Positions 44,041-53,338 of a DNA stretch of 64,000 nucleotides are shown here, piece after piece. The notes under the pieces are model-generated. The model saw nothing but the letters and a program-made list of their open reading frames with translations. It made no database searches and was not told the DNA's origin. Source of the stretch: Acinetobacter kyonggiensis (GTDB lineage: Bacteria > Pseudomonadota > Gammaproteobacteria > Pseudomonadales > Moraxellaceae); the NCBI RefSeq assembly GCF_900107285.1, contig NZ_FNPK01000005.1:124001-188000 (forward strand). Reading direction: 5' to 3'. Both the position numbers and the translations under genes were made by a program. Each line of letters starts with the position of its first letter. The stretch's first letter is position 1.

Positions 44041-44049
44041 CCCTCAGGG
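44041..44049. repeat. Target-site duplication of the IS (right copy)
   Basis: CCCTCAGGG matches 42662-42670 exactly. Removing one copy and the IS restores a 21-base palindrome with arms CCCTCTCCCT and AGGGAGAGGG around a central C. Confidence 0.9.
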
Positions 44050-44082
44050 AGAGGGTGTTCGAATAATAAAAAGAGGATAAGA

Positions 44083-44448
44083 ATGAAACTAGATACTCAA
44101 TTATTAGAGTTTGCAAAATCTATGCGTCACAACGCCACAGATGCAGAAAACTTAATGTGGCAATTTTTACGTGCCAAACGTTTTATGAATCTAAAATTTC
44201 GCCGTCAGCATGTGATAAAACCTTATATTGTGGATTTTTACTGTCATGAAATTGGTTTAGTGATTGAGTTAGATGGTAGTCAGCACAATACAGAAGATGG
44301 AAAAGAATATGATGCAGAACGAACTCAATTTTTAGAGGCTTTGGGTTTAAAGGTCCTGCGGTATTGGAATAGTGATGTGTTGGGGAAGACGGAAGCTGTT
44401 TTGGAAGATTTGTGGGAAATATGTTTTAGTTTGAAAGAGAATAAGTAG
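44083..44448 (+). CDS. DUF559 (Vsr-like) nuclease-fold protein
   Basis: This 121-residue protein has the layout of the DUF559/Vsr-type endonuclease fold: FAKSMRHNATDAENLMWQF, RRQHVIKPYIVDFYCHEIGLVIELDGSQH and LKVLRYWNSDVL. The D-x-x-x-E-x-D-G set (Asp in IVDFYC, Glu and Asp in VIELDGSQH) is the catalytic core of the PD-(D/E)xK-like group. The ATG at 44083 with AGAGGATAAG ahead is chosen over 44038, which would start inside the insertion. The gene sits between two GC-rich palindromes, of which the left one is split by the IS. The function of DUF559 proteins is not established; DNA cleavage or repair is inferred. Confidence 0.85.
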   Translation: MKLDTQLLEFAKSMRHNATDAENLMWQFLRAKRFMNLKFRRQHVIKPYIVDFYCHEIGLVIELDGSQHNTEDGKEYDAERTQFLEALGLKVLRYWNSDVLGKTEAVLEDLWEICFSLKENK

Positions 44449-44502
44449 TGAGTGCTCCTTCTCCCTTTGGGATGAGAAACACTTTAAAGCACCTTTCCCT
44501 AA

Positions 44503-44523
44503 CCCTCTCCTAGAAGGAGAGGG
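44503..44523. repeat. GC-rich palindrome downstream of the DUF559 gene
   Basis: CCCTCTCCT and AGGAGAGGG pair around AGA. The arms are close to those of the palindrome ahead of the DUF559 gene. A further stretch, TTCACAAAGGA followed by CTCCTCCCTATGGGAGAG (44552-44590), resembles TTCACAAAGGATTCTCCC at 42640-42658, so larger repeat units flank the nuclease gene. Confidence 0.65.
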
Positions 44524-44713
44524 AATTTTCATTAACTATCGAATAACAAATAGATTCACAAAGGACAATCCTCCTCCCTATGGGAGAGTGTACTAAATAG
44601 ATTTAGTATTGAGTTTCCAGAGCGGATGCCTGAAATCTTTTAAGTCGCATTTATACAGTTTTATTGATAGGCTCTCAGTATTTTCAGATGAAGTTTATAT
44701 TGAAAATCATCAC

Positions 44714-45559
44714 TTAACATCCTGAATAGTATTCAAATTCTCGATTTTCTAGTGTTACTTGTTTATTGTTTTTATCTATTATTTTTCTTTTAATCCAATT
44801 CCCGCATAAATCATACTGATAGTCAGAATACAATAAAGCTAAGCTAGATTCATTGGAGCTTGTGATTTCGGAAAGTTCTTTATCTTTGTAATGATATTGG
44901 GTTGTACTGAACTTACTTACTATAGATGATATGCCGTAGGCATTGTAATTAATTTTAATTTGATCAAAAACACCCCTTTTAAAAAAATCTGGAAATGCCT
45001 TTGTTGAACTAATTAATTTATGTGTTTGTGGATCATATAAATTACTTACTTTAGATCTTAACGTGAATTCAAATGGTAAATTTTGAGAATAAGATTCAAT
45101 GATTTCTAAATTGTCTTGATAACTTATTTTCTTTTGAATCGCGACAATATTTTTTTTGTTAGGTGGGCTATAAAGAATAGTGCTAGGATAATTGTTAGTG
45201 TAATCCTTTACAAAACCTATAAGATGATTTGTTTTTCTCTGCTCATTTGAAGTGTAAAAAACATCATGCTGTACAATTTTTGGGAAGTTTTTTTCATAAA
45301 AAAATTCTTGTCCTAGAACTCCTTCACTGGAATCAATTTTTTTTACTAATCTATTTTCATGAAAATTAATTATGATTTTAATCTTGTTTTTTAAATTTGT
45401 AGAAGATTCAGAATAATTAAATAAATTCATAGTTTTTACTTTTCCTTTTAAATAAAAGTCATCTTGAGATAATGTTGTTTTTTCAGGAATTTCAATAACT
45501 TCAGCATTGGTGTTGATAGTATTGAGCAGTAGTAAATTTATTAGTAGTATTTTTTTCAT
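44714..45559 (-). CDS. Secreted protein with YD-repeat-like C-terminus
   Basis: This 281-residue protein has a signal peptide (MKKILLINLLLLNTINTNA). The rest is rich in beta-strand and polar residues. The last hundred residues show repeated tyrosine strands typical of YD/RHS-like proteins: KINYNAYGISSIVSKFS, YHYKDKELSEIT, YSDYQYDLCGNWIKRKII and ENREFEYY. The G-N-W-x-K-R strand is characteristic. There is no toxin domain and no linked Rhs or type VI genes. The gene is very AT-rich compared with valS beside it, hinting at acquisition. The function is unknown. Confidence 0.7.
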   Translation of the reverse strand: MKKILLINLLLLNTINTNAEVIEIPEKTTLSQDDFYLKGKVKTMNLFNYSESSTNLKNKIKIIINFHENRLVKKIDSSEGVLGQEFFYEKNFPKIVQHDVFYTSNEQRKTNHLIGFVKDYTNNYPSTILYSPPNKKNIVAIQKKISYQDNLEIIESYSQNLPFEFTLRSKVSNLYDPQTHKLISSTKAFPDFFKRGVFDQIKINYNAYGISSIVSKFSTTQYHYKDKELSEITSSNESSLALLYSDYQYDLCGNWIKRKIIDKNNKQVTLENREFEYYSGC

Positions 45560-45576
45560 TTATATTATCTGTAAAA

Positions 45577-45602
45577 TAAAGGGCTGAATAATCAGCCCTT
45601 TA
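45577..45602 (-). terminator. Terminator of valS
   Basis: TAAAGGGCTGA and TCAGCCCTTTA are perfect arms around four bases, about 30 bases past the valS stop on the minus strand, followed by TTTTAC. It separates valS from the secreted-protein gene. Confidence 0.75.
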
Positions 45603-45632
45603 TACATTAAATTAGATCAAATCATCAACACA

Positions 45633-48524
45633 TTAAAGCGCCGCAATCTGATCCATATTTGCTTTAATTTTTACTAACTGATCAGCAAACTCAGTCAATT
45701 TCACTTTCTCACCTTCAACTACCGCAGCAGGTGCTTTCGCCACAAAACCTTCATTAGAAAGTTTGCCTGCAATTTGGTCATGCTGTTTTTGCACTTTATC
45801 AAAGTCTTTTTGCAAACGACCCAATTCCGCTTTCGGGTCAATTAAACCTTTCATTGGAACAAATACAGACACATGACCCACAACGCTTGATGAAGACAGT
45901 GGCGGTTGCTCAGCTTCAGTCAGGAAAGTAATACTTTCAACTTTCGCCAATGCTTTAACCAATGGTTCAATACGTGCAATCTGTGCTTTTTCAGCATCGG
46001 TGGTGTTTTGAAGTAACACAGGCAGTAAACGTGCATTGCCTAAGCCCATTTCACCACGAATATTACGTACCGCACCAATCAAACCTTGAAGCCATTGCAT
46101 ATCTGCTTCAGCTTGATCATTGATTTTTGCAGGGTCAGCAATAGGGTAAGCCGCAGTCATAATGGTTTCGCCACCCAAACCAATCATTGGTGCAAGGGTT
46201 TGCCAAATTTCTTCGGTCAAGTACGGCATAATTGGGTGTGCAAGACGTAACGATGCTTCCATTACCGCAAGTAATACACGACGAACTTCTGCTTTACGTT
46301 CCTCAGCCACATTTTCATCATTTAGAACAGGCTTGGTCAGCTCGACATACCAGTCACAGTATTCATTCCAGATGAACTCGTAAATCGCTTGCGCAGCCAA
46401 ATCTAAACGGTAGGTTGCAAAAGCCTGTTGAACCGCTTGTTCAGCTTTCTGTAAACGACTCACGATCCATTGTTCAGGCAATTCCCAAAGATCAGGACGC
46501 GCTGTTTGACCAACCGTTTGACCTTCAACATTCATCAGAACAAAACGTGTACCGTTCCAAATTTTGTTGGCAAAGTTACGGTAGCCTTCAACACGTTTCA
46601 TGTCGAACTTAATGTCACGACCTGTGTTGGCAAGCGCACAGAACGTGAAACGAACTGCATCTGTACCGTAAGCTTGAATGCCTTCAGGGAATTCTTTACG
46701 GGTTGATTTTTCAATCTTCGCTGCTTGTTTTGGGTTCATGAGTCCTGTAGTACGTTTTTGTACTAGAGTTTCTAAATCTACACCGTCAATCAAATCTAAA
46801 GGATCAAGCACATTCCCTTTAGATTTAGACATTTTCTGACCTTCGCCATCACGCACCAAACCATGCACATACACCGTTTTAAACGGAACTTGTGGCGTGC
46901 CATCTTCATTTTTCATGAAGTGCATGGTCATCATGATCATGCGGGCAACCCAGAAGAAGATAATGTCAAAACCTGTTACCAATACATCCGTTGGATGGAA
47001 GGTATTGAGGAAATAGTTTTCCGCATCTTTCTTCGCGTCGCCAGTCCAACCAAGTGTTGAGAATGTCCACAAACCCGATGAGAACCACGTATCTAACACA
47101 TCTTCGTCTTGCGTCAATTGAACATCAGCAGCAATGCCATTTTCTTCGCGGACTTCAGCTTCATTACGACCGACATAAACGTTGCCATCTACATCGTACC
47201 AAGCAGGAATACGGTGACCCCACCACAATTGACGTGAAATACACCAGTCTTGAATGTTGTTCATCCAAGACATATACATATTGCTGTATTGTTCAGGCAC
47301 AAATTTAATGTCGCCATCTTTTACAGCTTGAATTGCAGGTTCAGCCAAGGGTGCAATTTTTACATACCATTGATCTGTTAATAACGGCTCAACAATCACG
47401 CCTGAACGGTCACCGCGTGGCGCTTTCAAGTCATACGGTTGAATTTGTTCTAACCAACCTTCCGCTTCAGCTTGTTCAACCAATTTTTTACGTGCAGCAA
47501 AACGCTCTAAACCAATGTAGTCCGCAGGGGCAGCAATGGTTTTAGAAATTTGTTCGCCCGCTTTGGCAATGAATTCAAACTCAGCCAACACTTCTGCATT
47601 TTTGTTGAAAATATTGATAATAGGTAATTCACAGCGTTTACCCACTTCATAGTCATTGAAGTCATGCGCAGGAGTGATTTTGACACAGCCTGTACCGAAA
47701 TCTTTTTCCACGTAGTCATCTGCAACCACAGGCACTAAACGACCTGAAATTGGTAGCACAATGTTTTTACCAACTAAGTGTGCATAGCGTTCATCTTCAG
47801 GATGTACCGCAACAGCCGAGTCACCAAGTAATGTTTCAGGACGCGTCGTCGCAACGACTAAATAGTCTTTGCCATCTTGTGTTTTGAGTGACTTATCTTC
47901 AAAGAAATATTTGAAATGCCAAAGTGAACCTTTTTCTTCTACTGATTCAACTTCAAGGTCAGACAGGGCAGTTTGTAATTTTGGATCCCAGTTGACTAAG
48001 CGTTTGCCACGGTAAATTAAACCGTCTTTATGCAAACGAACGAAGACTTCTTTCACGGCATTGGATAAGCCATCATCCATGGTGAAACGTTCACGTGACC
48101 AGTCGACAGATGACCCTAAGCGACGAATTTGGTTGGTAATGTTATTACCCGATTGTTCTTTCCATTCCCAGATTTTGTCGATGAACTTTTCACGACCTAA
48201 GTCATGGCGGCTAATATCCTGTGCAGCCAATTGGCGTTCAACCACCATTTGCGTTGCGATACCCGCATGGTCTGTCCCCGGTTGCCATAAGGTGTTTTTA
48301 CCCGACATACGGTTATAACGCGTCAAGGCATCCATAATGGCATTGTTAAAACCATGACCCATATGCAAGCTACCAGTGACGTTTGGCGGCGGAATCATGA
48401 TACAGAATGAATCACCTTTTTGAGACGGCTTAAAATAGCCATTGTCTTCCCAAGTCTTGTACCATTTTTTTTCGATCTCGGTTGGATCGTAGGTCGTAGC
48501 AATATTTTGAGCAGAATCAGTCAT
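45633..48524 (-). CDS. valS: Valyl-tRNA synthetase
   Basis: This 963-residue class I aminoacyl-tRNA synthetase has the HIGH-type motif in [15 protein letters not shown] near residue 48 and the KMSKS motif in [17 protein letters not shown] near 560. The editing domain includes [20 protein letters not shown] near 230. A C-terminal valine-specific coiled coil ([20 protein letters not shown]) clamps the tRNA. The length is normal. It charges tRNA-Val and clears Thr-tRNA-Val. It is transcribed as a single gene. Confidence 0.97.
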   Translation of the reverse strand: MTDSAQNIATTYDPTEIEKKWYKTWEDNGYFKPSQKGDSFCIMIPPPNVTGSLHMGHGFNNAIMDALTRYNRMSGKNTLWQPGTDHAGIATQMVVERQLAAQDISRHDLGREKFIDKIWEWKEQSGNNITNQIRRLGSSVDWSRERFTMDDGLSNAVKEVFVRLHKDGLIYRGKRLVNWDPKLQTALSDLEVESVEEKGSLWHFKYFFEDKSLKTQDGKDYLVVATTRPETLLGDSAVAVHPEDERYAHLVGKNIVLPISGRLVPVVADDYVEKDFGTGCVKITPAHDFNDYEVGKRCELPIINIFNKNAEVLAEFEFIAKAGEQISKTIAAPADYIGLERFAARKKLVEQAEAEGWLEQIQPYDLKAPRGDRSGVIVEPLLTDQWYVKIAPLAEPAIQAVKDGDIKFVPEQYSNMYMSWMNNIQDWCISRQLWWGHRIPAWYDVDGNVYVGRNEAEVREENGIAADVQLTQDEDVLDTWFSSGLWTFSTLGWTGDAKKDAENYFLNTFHPTDVLVTGFDIIFFWVARMIMMTMHFMKNEDGTPQVPFKTVYVHGLVRDGEGQKMSKSKGNVLDPLDLIDGVDLETLVQKRTTGLMNPKQAAKIEKSTRKEFPEGIQAYGTDAVRFTFCALANTGRDIKFDMKRVEGYRNFANKIWNGTRFVLMNVEGQTVGQTARPDLWELPEQWIVSRLQKAEQAVQQAFATYRLDLAAQAIYEFIWNEYCDWYVELTKPVLNDENVAEERKAEVRRVLLAVMEASLRLAHPIMPYLTEEIWQTLAPMIGLGGETIMTAAYPIADPAKINDQAEADMQWLQGLIGAVRNIRGEMGLGNARLLPVLLQNTTDAEKAQIARIEPLVKALAKVESITFLTEAEQPPLSSSSVVGHVSVFVPMKGLIDPKAELGRLQKDFDKVQKQHDQIAGKLSNEGFVAKAPAAVVEGEKVKLTEFADQLVKIKANMDQIAAL

Positions 48525-48710
48525 AGTAAAAACAGATCAAAAGTGAATAAAAAATTGGTTCTATTGTAGCAAAAAAAAACACAGATTAGGCATGTTAAGC
48601 AAATGCAAAAAATAAGCGTTTGGCACAGACTGAATAAGTATCTTATGATAAGCATTCAATAAGAACAGCACGCATGGTCGCAGAATAATTCTAACAAGGA
48701 GGTCATCATT

Positions 48711-49373
48711 ATGAATTATGTAATTTCTTTAAAATTAACACCCGAAACCCACCAACGCTTTCAGCAGATTCATCAACAATTGAATCAAGGTGAAACTGAA
48801 AGTTTGGCCAAACCCTTAGGTGAAGTGCTGGCAGATATTTCTTGTGAAATTGTCGATCAAGTGTTTGGTGAAATTGCACGGTTATCGCAATCTAAAGATC
48901 ATGAATCGGAAAAAGTCGTTCAGCAAATTTTAGAGATGGTACGTAAATATATGCCTTGGTCAGTTTCATTCTTTGCCAATGAACGCCTGACGCCGATGGT
49001 GAATTATTTAGAAAATATGGCCCATGAAAAAGATGGTCAAAATTATATTTCTTATCATGTCGATCACTTGTTGGTGGTGGAACTTTTTGAGTGTATAGAG
49101 CAAATGAAACAGGGAAATATTCACTATGCTTCACCAGCTTTAAAGGCATTTACTCAAATGGTGGATCAGGGCGTGACAAGTTTGGTACGTGAGCCTAAAA
49201 AAATGTTGAAATTCAACTTGGTGGTTGATAAAACATTAAATGGGGTGATTAGTTTGACCACGCAAATGGGTTATAAGCGTTTAGAAAAACTGGGTACACA
49301 GTATGATGCTGAAACGACACCACGTTATTTTGATCATTTCCTCATGTTTTTGAGTCATGTACCAAAACAATAA
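48711..49373 (+). CDS. Conserved protein of unknown function
   Basis: This 220-residue soluble protein is mostly helical by appearance: SLKLTPETHQRFQQIHQQL, DISCEIVDQVFGEIARLSQ and VEKVVQ-like amphipathic helices, a YISYHVDHLLVVELFECIE segment and a C-terminal TTPRYFDHFLMFLSHVP. No signal peptide, membrane span or known motif is seen. AAGGAGG eight bases before the ATG at 48711 is a perfect ribosome-binding site, so it should be well expressed. It precedes an SDR gene by 44 bases and may be in the same transcript. The function is not recognised. Confidence 0.75.
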   Translation: MNYVISLKLTPETHQRFQQIHQQLNQGETESLAKPLGEVLADISCEIVDQVFGEIARLSQSKDHESEKVVQQILEMVRKYMPWSVSFFANERLTPMVNYLENMAHEKDGQNYISYHVDHLLVVELFECIEQMKQGNIHYASPALKAFTQMVDQGVTSLVREPKKMLKFNLVVDKTLNGVISLTTQMGYKRLEKLGTQYDAETTPRYFDHFLMFLSHVPKQ

Positions 49374-49417
49374 CCCATGCACAAATGTGTAAGATTGAGT
49401 AAAAACAGGAAAGTACT

Positions 49418-50224
49418 ATGGCAAAGCAGGGCAGTTTAGACAATAAAGTGGTATGGATTACAGGCGCATCTTCTGGTTTAGGTAAAGCCCTTGCACAAGA
49501 GTGCGCTTTACAAGGTGCACAGGTTATCTTAACTGCACGTCGTATAGATGAATTGGAAAGTGTCCGCCAAAGTTTAGTCCATCCAGCTCGACATATTTGT
49601 CTAACTGCGGATATTACCGATGAGGCACAAGTGCGTCATGCTTATGCGCAAGTCCTTGAACAGAAAGGTCGTATTGATTGGCTCATTAATAATGCAGGTT
49701 TGAGCCAGCGTGCTTTAATTGCCGATACCAGCATGCAAACTGAACGTGCCATTATGGAAGTGGATTACTTTTCACAAGTCTTTCTCACCAAAACGGTGTT
49801 ACCGACATTTTTAAAGCAAAAATCGGGTCGAATCGCATTTGTTTCCAGTGTGGCGGGTTTGTTAGGAACACAATATCGTGCGTCCTATTCAGCAGCCAAA
49901 GCCGCGATTCATATGTGGGCGAATAGTCTACGTGCCGAAGTGGCGAACGAGGGGGTTGGGGTTTCTGTTATTTTCCCCGGTTTTGTGAAAACCAATGTGT
50001 CGTTTAATGCTTTAAATGGTGAAGGCAAAGCTCAAGGGCATCAAGATGAAGCCATTGAAAATGGTTTAGAGCCAGAAGCCTTTGCAAAAATAGTGGTGAC
50101 TGCTTTATTGAAAGATGAAGAATATATTGTGGTTGGCGGGAAAAAAGAACAACTGGGTGTGTGGGTATCTCGCTTATCTCCACGCTTATTGTATAAAATG
50201 ATTCGTAAAGCCAAAGTGAAATAA
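49418..50224 (+). CDS. Short-chain dehydrogenase/reductase
   Basis: This 268-residue classical SDR has the cofactor motif TGASSGLGKALA near residue 16, the structural NNAG near 94 and the catalytic Ser and Tyr-x3-Lys in SSVAGLLGTQYRASYSAAKAA near 146-163. An arginine after the first strand (LTARRIDEL) suggests NADP(H). It resembles the DHRS7/YqjQ-like oxidoreductases. The substrate is unknown. The stop is two bases ahead of the next gene, so the two are co-translated. Confidence 0.88.
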   Translation: MAKQGSLDNKVVWITGASSGLGKALAQECALQGAQVILTARRIDELESVRQSLVHPARHICLTADITDEAQVRHAYAQVLEQKGRIDWLINNAGLSQRALIADTSMQTERAIMEVDYFSQVFLTKTVLPTFLKQKSGRIAFVSSVAGLLGTQYRASYSAAKAAIHMWANSLRAEVANEGVGVSVIFPGFVKTNVSFNALNGEGKAQGHQDEAIENGLEPEAFAKIVVTALLKDEEYIVVGGKKEQLGVWVSRLSPRLLYKMIRKAKVK

Positions 50225-50226
50225 GT

Positions 50227-50928
50227 GTGAATATTCGTAAAAAAGCTGTATTTAACTGGAGTGGTGGTAAAGATTCAGCTTTAGCACTGTATAACGTTTT
50301 ACAGCAAAATCAATTTGAGGTTGTTGCCTTATTAACAACAGTGAATGAAGAAACAGAATTGTCTTCAATGCATGCCATTCCTCATGCATTGTTGCTGAAG
50401 CAAGCTGAAAGTATCGGTATTCCACTGTATCCAGTATTTCTACCTAAGAATCTACCTGCGTATGAGCAACGCATGTTGGATGCCGCAAATCACTTTAAAG
50501 CGCAGGGGGTAGAGCACTTTATTTTTGGTGATATTTATTTAAGCGATGTGCGTAAATATCGTGAAGACCGTTTGCATCCCTTGGGTATAGAAGTGGTTGA
50601 ACCTTTGTGGAATCAAAACTCGAATGAAGTGATGCAAGACTTCATAGCGTCAGGTATCAAAACCAAAATTATTGTGACCGATGCCAGTAAGTTGGGTGAA
50701 GCTTTTATCGGACAAGATATTAGCGCAACATTGATTGACTTAATGCCAGAAGAAGTCGATGTGTGTGGTGAAAATGGCGAATATCACACCTTTGCTTATG
50801 CCGGTGGTTTGTTCAAATATTCGGTTGATTTTAATCTGATGGAAACGCGTAAGCTGTCTTATGAGTTTAAGTTAGACAACGGCGAAGAAAAAACCTATCA
50901 CTACTGGCAAGCGATATTTGCAGATTAG
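50227..50928 (+). CDS. Diphthine-ammonia ligase-like ATP pyrophosphatase
   Basis: This 233-residue protein of the adenine nucleotide alpha-hydrolase (PP-loop) fold has FNWSGGKDSALALYN at residues 9-23, where SGGKDS binds ATP. EHFIFGDIYLSDVRKYRED and VCGENGEYHTFAYAGGLFK are hallmarks of the Dph6/MJ0570 domain. Bacteria lack diphthamide, so a different amidation or cofactor role is likely (some homologues act in B12-related or tRNA pathways). The start is GTG at 50227, two bases after the SDR stop. Confidence 0.83.
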   Translation: MNIRKKAVFNWSGGKDSALALYNVLQQNQFEVVALLTTVNEETELSSMHAIPHALLLKQAESIGIPLYPVFLPKNLPAYEQRMLDAANHFKAQGVEHFIFGDIYLSDVRKYREDRLHPLGIEVVEPLWNQNSNEVMQDFIASGIKTKIIVTDASKLGEAFIGQDISATLIDLMPEEVDVCGENGEYHTFAYAGGLFKYSVDFNLMETRKLSYEFKLDNGEEKTYHYWQAIFAD

Positions 50929-50990
50929 GGATTTCGCACAGTAGAGATGATGTCCTGTCATAAAACTGATCAGGACATTGTTTTGCTTTT

Positions 50991-51431
50991 CTAATGATAG
51001 TTGATGATGGCCGTGCCATAAGCAAAGACTTCAACCATGCCACCTTGCATGCCGAGTTCAGTGGTATTGAGACGAACGCCCATAATATGATTTGCACCCA
51101 TCGCATGTGCTTCTTGCTTGAGTCGAATCATGGCTTCACGCCGTGCACGTTCAACCACACTTTCATAACTGGTTAAGCGACCACCGAAAAAATTCTGAAT
51201 ATTGGCAATCACATATTTAAAATAATCATGTGAGATGACGACATTACTACTGACCAGTTGTCCTGTTGCGGATGTCTCCACAAAGCGGTTGGTATCAATG
51301 CGAATATGCGCAAATTGCTTTTCTTTTTCATCCAGTTCACGCAGGTGTTTTTGTTCGATATGACGACCAAAACCCCAACCTACTGCAAATAGAATGAGAA
51401 AAACAACAATTTGAAAAATTAATCCATCCAT
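50991..51431 (-). CDS. YbjQ (UPF0145) domain protein with membrane anchor
   Basis: This 146-residue protein has an N-terminal membrane span (LIFQIVVFLILFAVGWGFG), a short charged linker and then a YbjQ domain: SSNVVISHDYFKYVIANIQN, RREAMIRLKQEAHAMGANHI and VEVFAYGTAI. The domain normally forms pentameric rings and is listed as heavy-metal-binding without proof of function. It lies eight bases downstream of a second YbjQ gene without a span, so the pair may form mixed complexes. Confidence 0.85.
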   Translation of the reverse strand: MDGLIFQIVVFLILFAVGWGFGRHIEQKHLRELDEKEKQFAHIRIDTNRFVETSATGQLVSSNVVISHDYFKYVIANIQNFFGGRLTSYESVVERARREAMIRLKQEAHAMGANHIMGVRLNTTELGMQGGMVEVFAYGTAIINYH

Positions 51432-51439
51432 AAAATCGC

Positions 51440-51820
51440 CTATGCGCCAAATGGATCAGGAAGTTTAGCTGTAACAGGCTGAACAACAACAGCCGTACCA
51501 TAAACAAAAAGTTCAGATGCACCTTGAGCAATATTTGAAGTAGAGAATCGAATACCGACAATGGCATTGGCACCCATGGATTGCGCTTTCTCAATCATAC
51601 GGCTCATGGCTTCTTGGCGTGATTCTTCTAAGAGTTCGGTATAGGCGGTTAGTTCACCCCCGACAATGTTTTTCAGCCCTGCCAGCAAATCACGGCCAAC
51701 GTGCTTACTACGAACAGTGCTGCCATAAACCACATCAATTTGACGGCTAATGGTGTGACCGGGAACGGATTCTAAATTACTTAAAAGCATTTTTTGATAT
51801 TCAAATGAATAGGTTGTCAT
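51440..51820 (-). CDS. YbjQ (UPF0145) domain protein, soluble
   Basis: This 126-residue protein is a complete YbjQ domain (VPGHTISRQIDVVYGSTVRS, LTAYTELLEESRQEAMSRMI, AQSMGANAIVGIRFSTS and LFVYGTAVVV) with a short C-terminal tail. The ATG at 51820 is preferred to the TTG one codon earlier. It is followed at once by the membrane-anchored paralogue. The function is unknown. Confidence 0.87.
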   Translation of the reverse strand: MTTYSFEYQKMLLSNLESVPGHTISRQIDVVYGSTVRSKHVGRDLLAGLKNIVGGELTAYTELLEESRQEAMSRMIEKAQSMGANAIVGIRFSTSNIAQGASELFVYGTAVVVQPVTAKLPDPFGA

Positions 51821-51851
51821 CAAGATAGGAAATCAGGCTTTAAAAAGCAAT

Positions 51852-51880
51852 AAAAAAGCCTGCATGGCGCAGGCTTTTTT
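51852..51880 (-). terminator. Bidirectional terminator after adeK
   Basis: AAAAAAGCCTGC and GCAGGCTTTTTT pair around a five-base loop. It lies 15 bases past the end of the efflux operon and before the ybjQ genes. Confidence 0.88.
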
Positions 51881-51894
51881 AACATGGGGTAGAA

Positions 51895-53338
51895 TTATTG
51901 AGCGTTGTTTGTTGCTTTACGCTCCGCCGTGGACGGCTGCTGTTGAGTTGCATCACCAGTATTGGCTTTAACACCACCACCGAGTGTTTTATACACTTCA
52001 ACTTGATTGTTCATGTTGGCTTGTTCGAGCAACAATAAACCTTGTTCTGCCGCATAAGAGGTACGTTGTGCATCTAATACGGTTAAGTAACTATCAATAC
52101 CTGCACGGAAGCGAGCATTTGAAAGTTTATAAGTCGTATTGGTTGCATCAACTAAACGACGTTGTGCAGCTAAACGATCACCAATGTTTTGACGCACGGC
52201 CAAGGCATCATTCACTTCGCGGAAAGCGGATTGAATTGATTTTTCATAGTCAGATAACGCAATTTGTTGATCTGTTTCTGAAATCTTGATGTTGGCTTTA
52301 CGCGTACCCCAATCGAAAATTGGAATATCCAGACTTGGACCCAAAGACCAAATAAATGCACCTGATTTGAACAAGTCACTTAGGTCAGTCGACGCATAGC
52401 CAGCAGAACCCGTCAAACTAATGGTTGGGAACATACGTGCTTTAGCCGCGCCAATATTGGCACCTGCTGCAGACAGTTTATATTCAGCAGCGCGGATATC
52501 CGGACGGTTATTTAACAAGTCACTTGGTAAACCAGCGCCAACCACATTGCTTTTGCTAATACGTGTTACACGTTGATTCGGTAACAAGTTTTCAGGTACT
52601 TGCTGACCGACAAGGAGGTTCAGCAAGTTCTTGGCTTGAGCAATTTGAGTTTTATAATTTGCAACATCATTACGGGCAGTTTCTACAGAAATCTGTGCCT
52701 GACGAACAGGTACTTCACTGTCGATTCCAACATCGAAACGTTTTTTGTTGAGATTATAAGATTCAAGTTGAGCTTTTAGCGTTTGGTCAGCAAGTTTTAA
52801 ATTTGCATTGGCAAACGAGTAATTCAACCATGCTTGAGCCACTTGACCAATCAACGCAATTTGAGGTTGCTAAATACGAGTCTAAAGCATTGTCTTTTAA
52901 ACTACGAACACGACCCCAAAAATCCAACTCATACGCCGTCACACCTAAGCCAACATTGTAGCTGGTGATAGGCTTTTGGCTGCTTAAAGTGTCTTGACGA
53001 AGTACGCCGCCACTTGCACCAATGGTTGGAAGTTGGTTGTTTTCAGTAATTTGGTACTGTTGTTGCGCACGTTGAATATTCAAAGTCGAAGTACGCAAAT
53101 CACGGTTATTGGCTAATGCTAAATCAAGCACCTGTAACAGGCGTTGATCGGCAAAAAAGTCTTTATAACCTTGCTCAGCAATTGAAGGACCAGAAACATC
53201 GGTTAAATAACCTTGTTCTGGAATATTTGCTTGAGCTACGGGCTCTGGGCCACGCATGCTTTGACAGGCTGTCAAAGCAAGCGCAAGTGCAGATACCGCA
53301 ATGCTACGACCTGAAATAGACCATACTTTTTGCATCAC
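51895..53338 (-). pseudogene. adeK: RND efflux outer-membrane channel (AdeK/OprM type), frameshifted
   Basis: Two overlapping minus-strand frames make up one OprM-family lipoprotein. The first covers 53338 down to 52787: MQKVWSISGRSIAV, lipidation ALTACQS and ending in frame ALDSYLAT. The second continues from about 52862 with QIALIGQVAQAWLNYSFA to the stop at 51895. In AdeK, as I recall it, SYLAT is followed by about seven residues (a QSARDST-like stretch) before QISLI. Here a single base remains, which fits a 20-bp deletion. The span of 1444 bases is one more than a multiple of three. The frameshifted protein would end after about 183 residues. An assembly error is the main alternative. The start overlaps adeJ by four bases. 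Confidence 0.85.
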
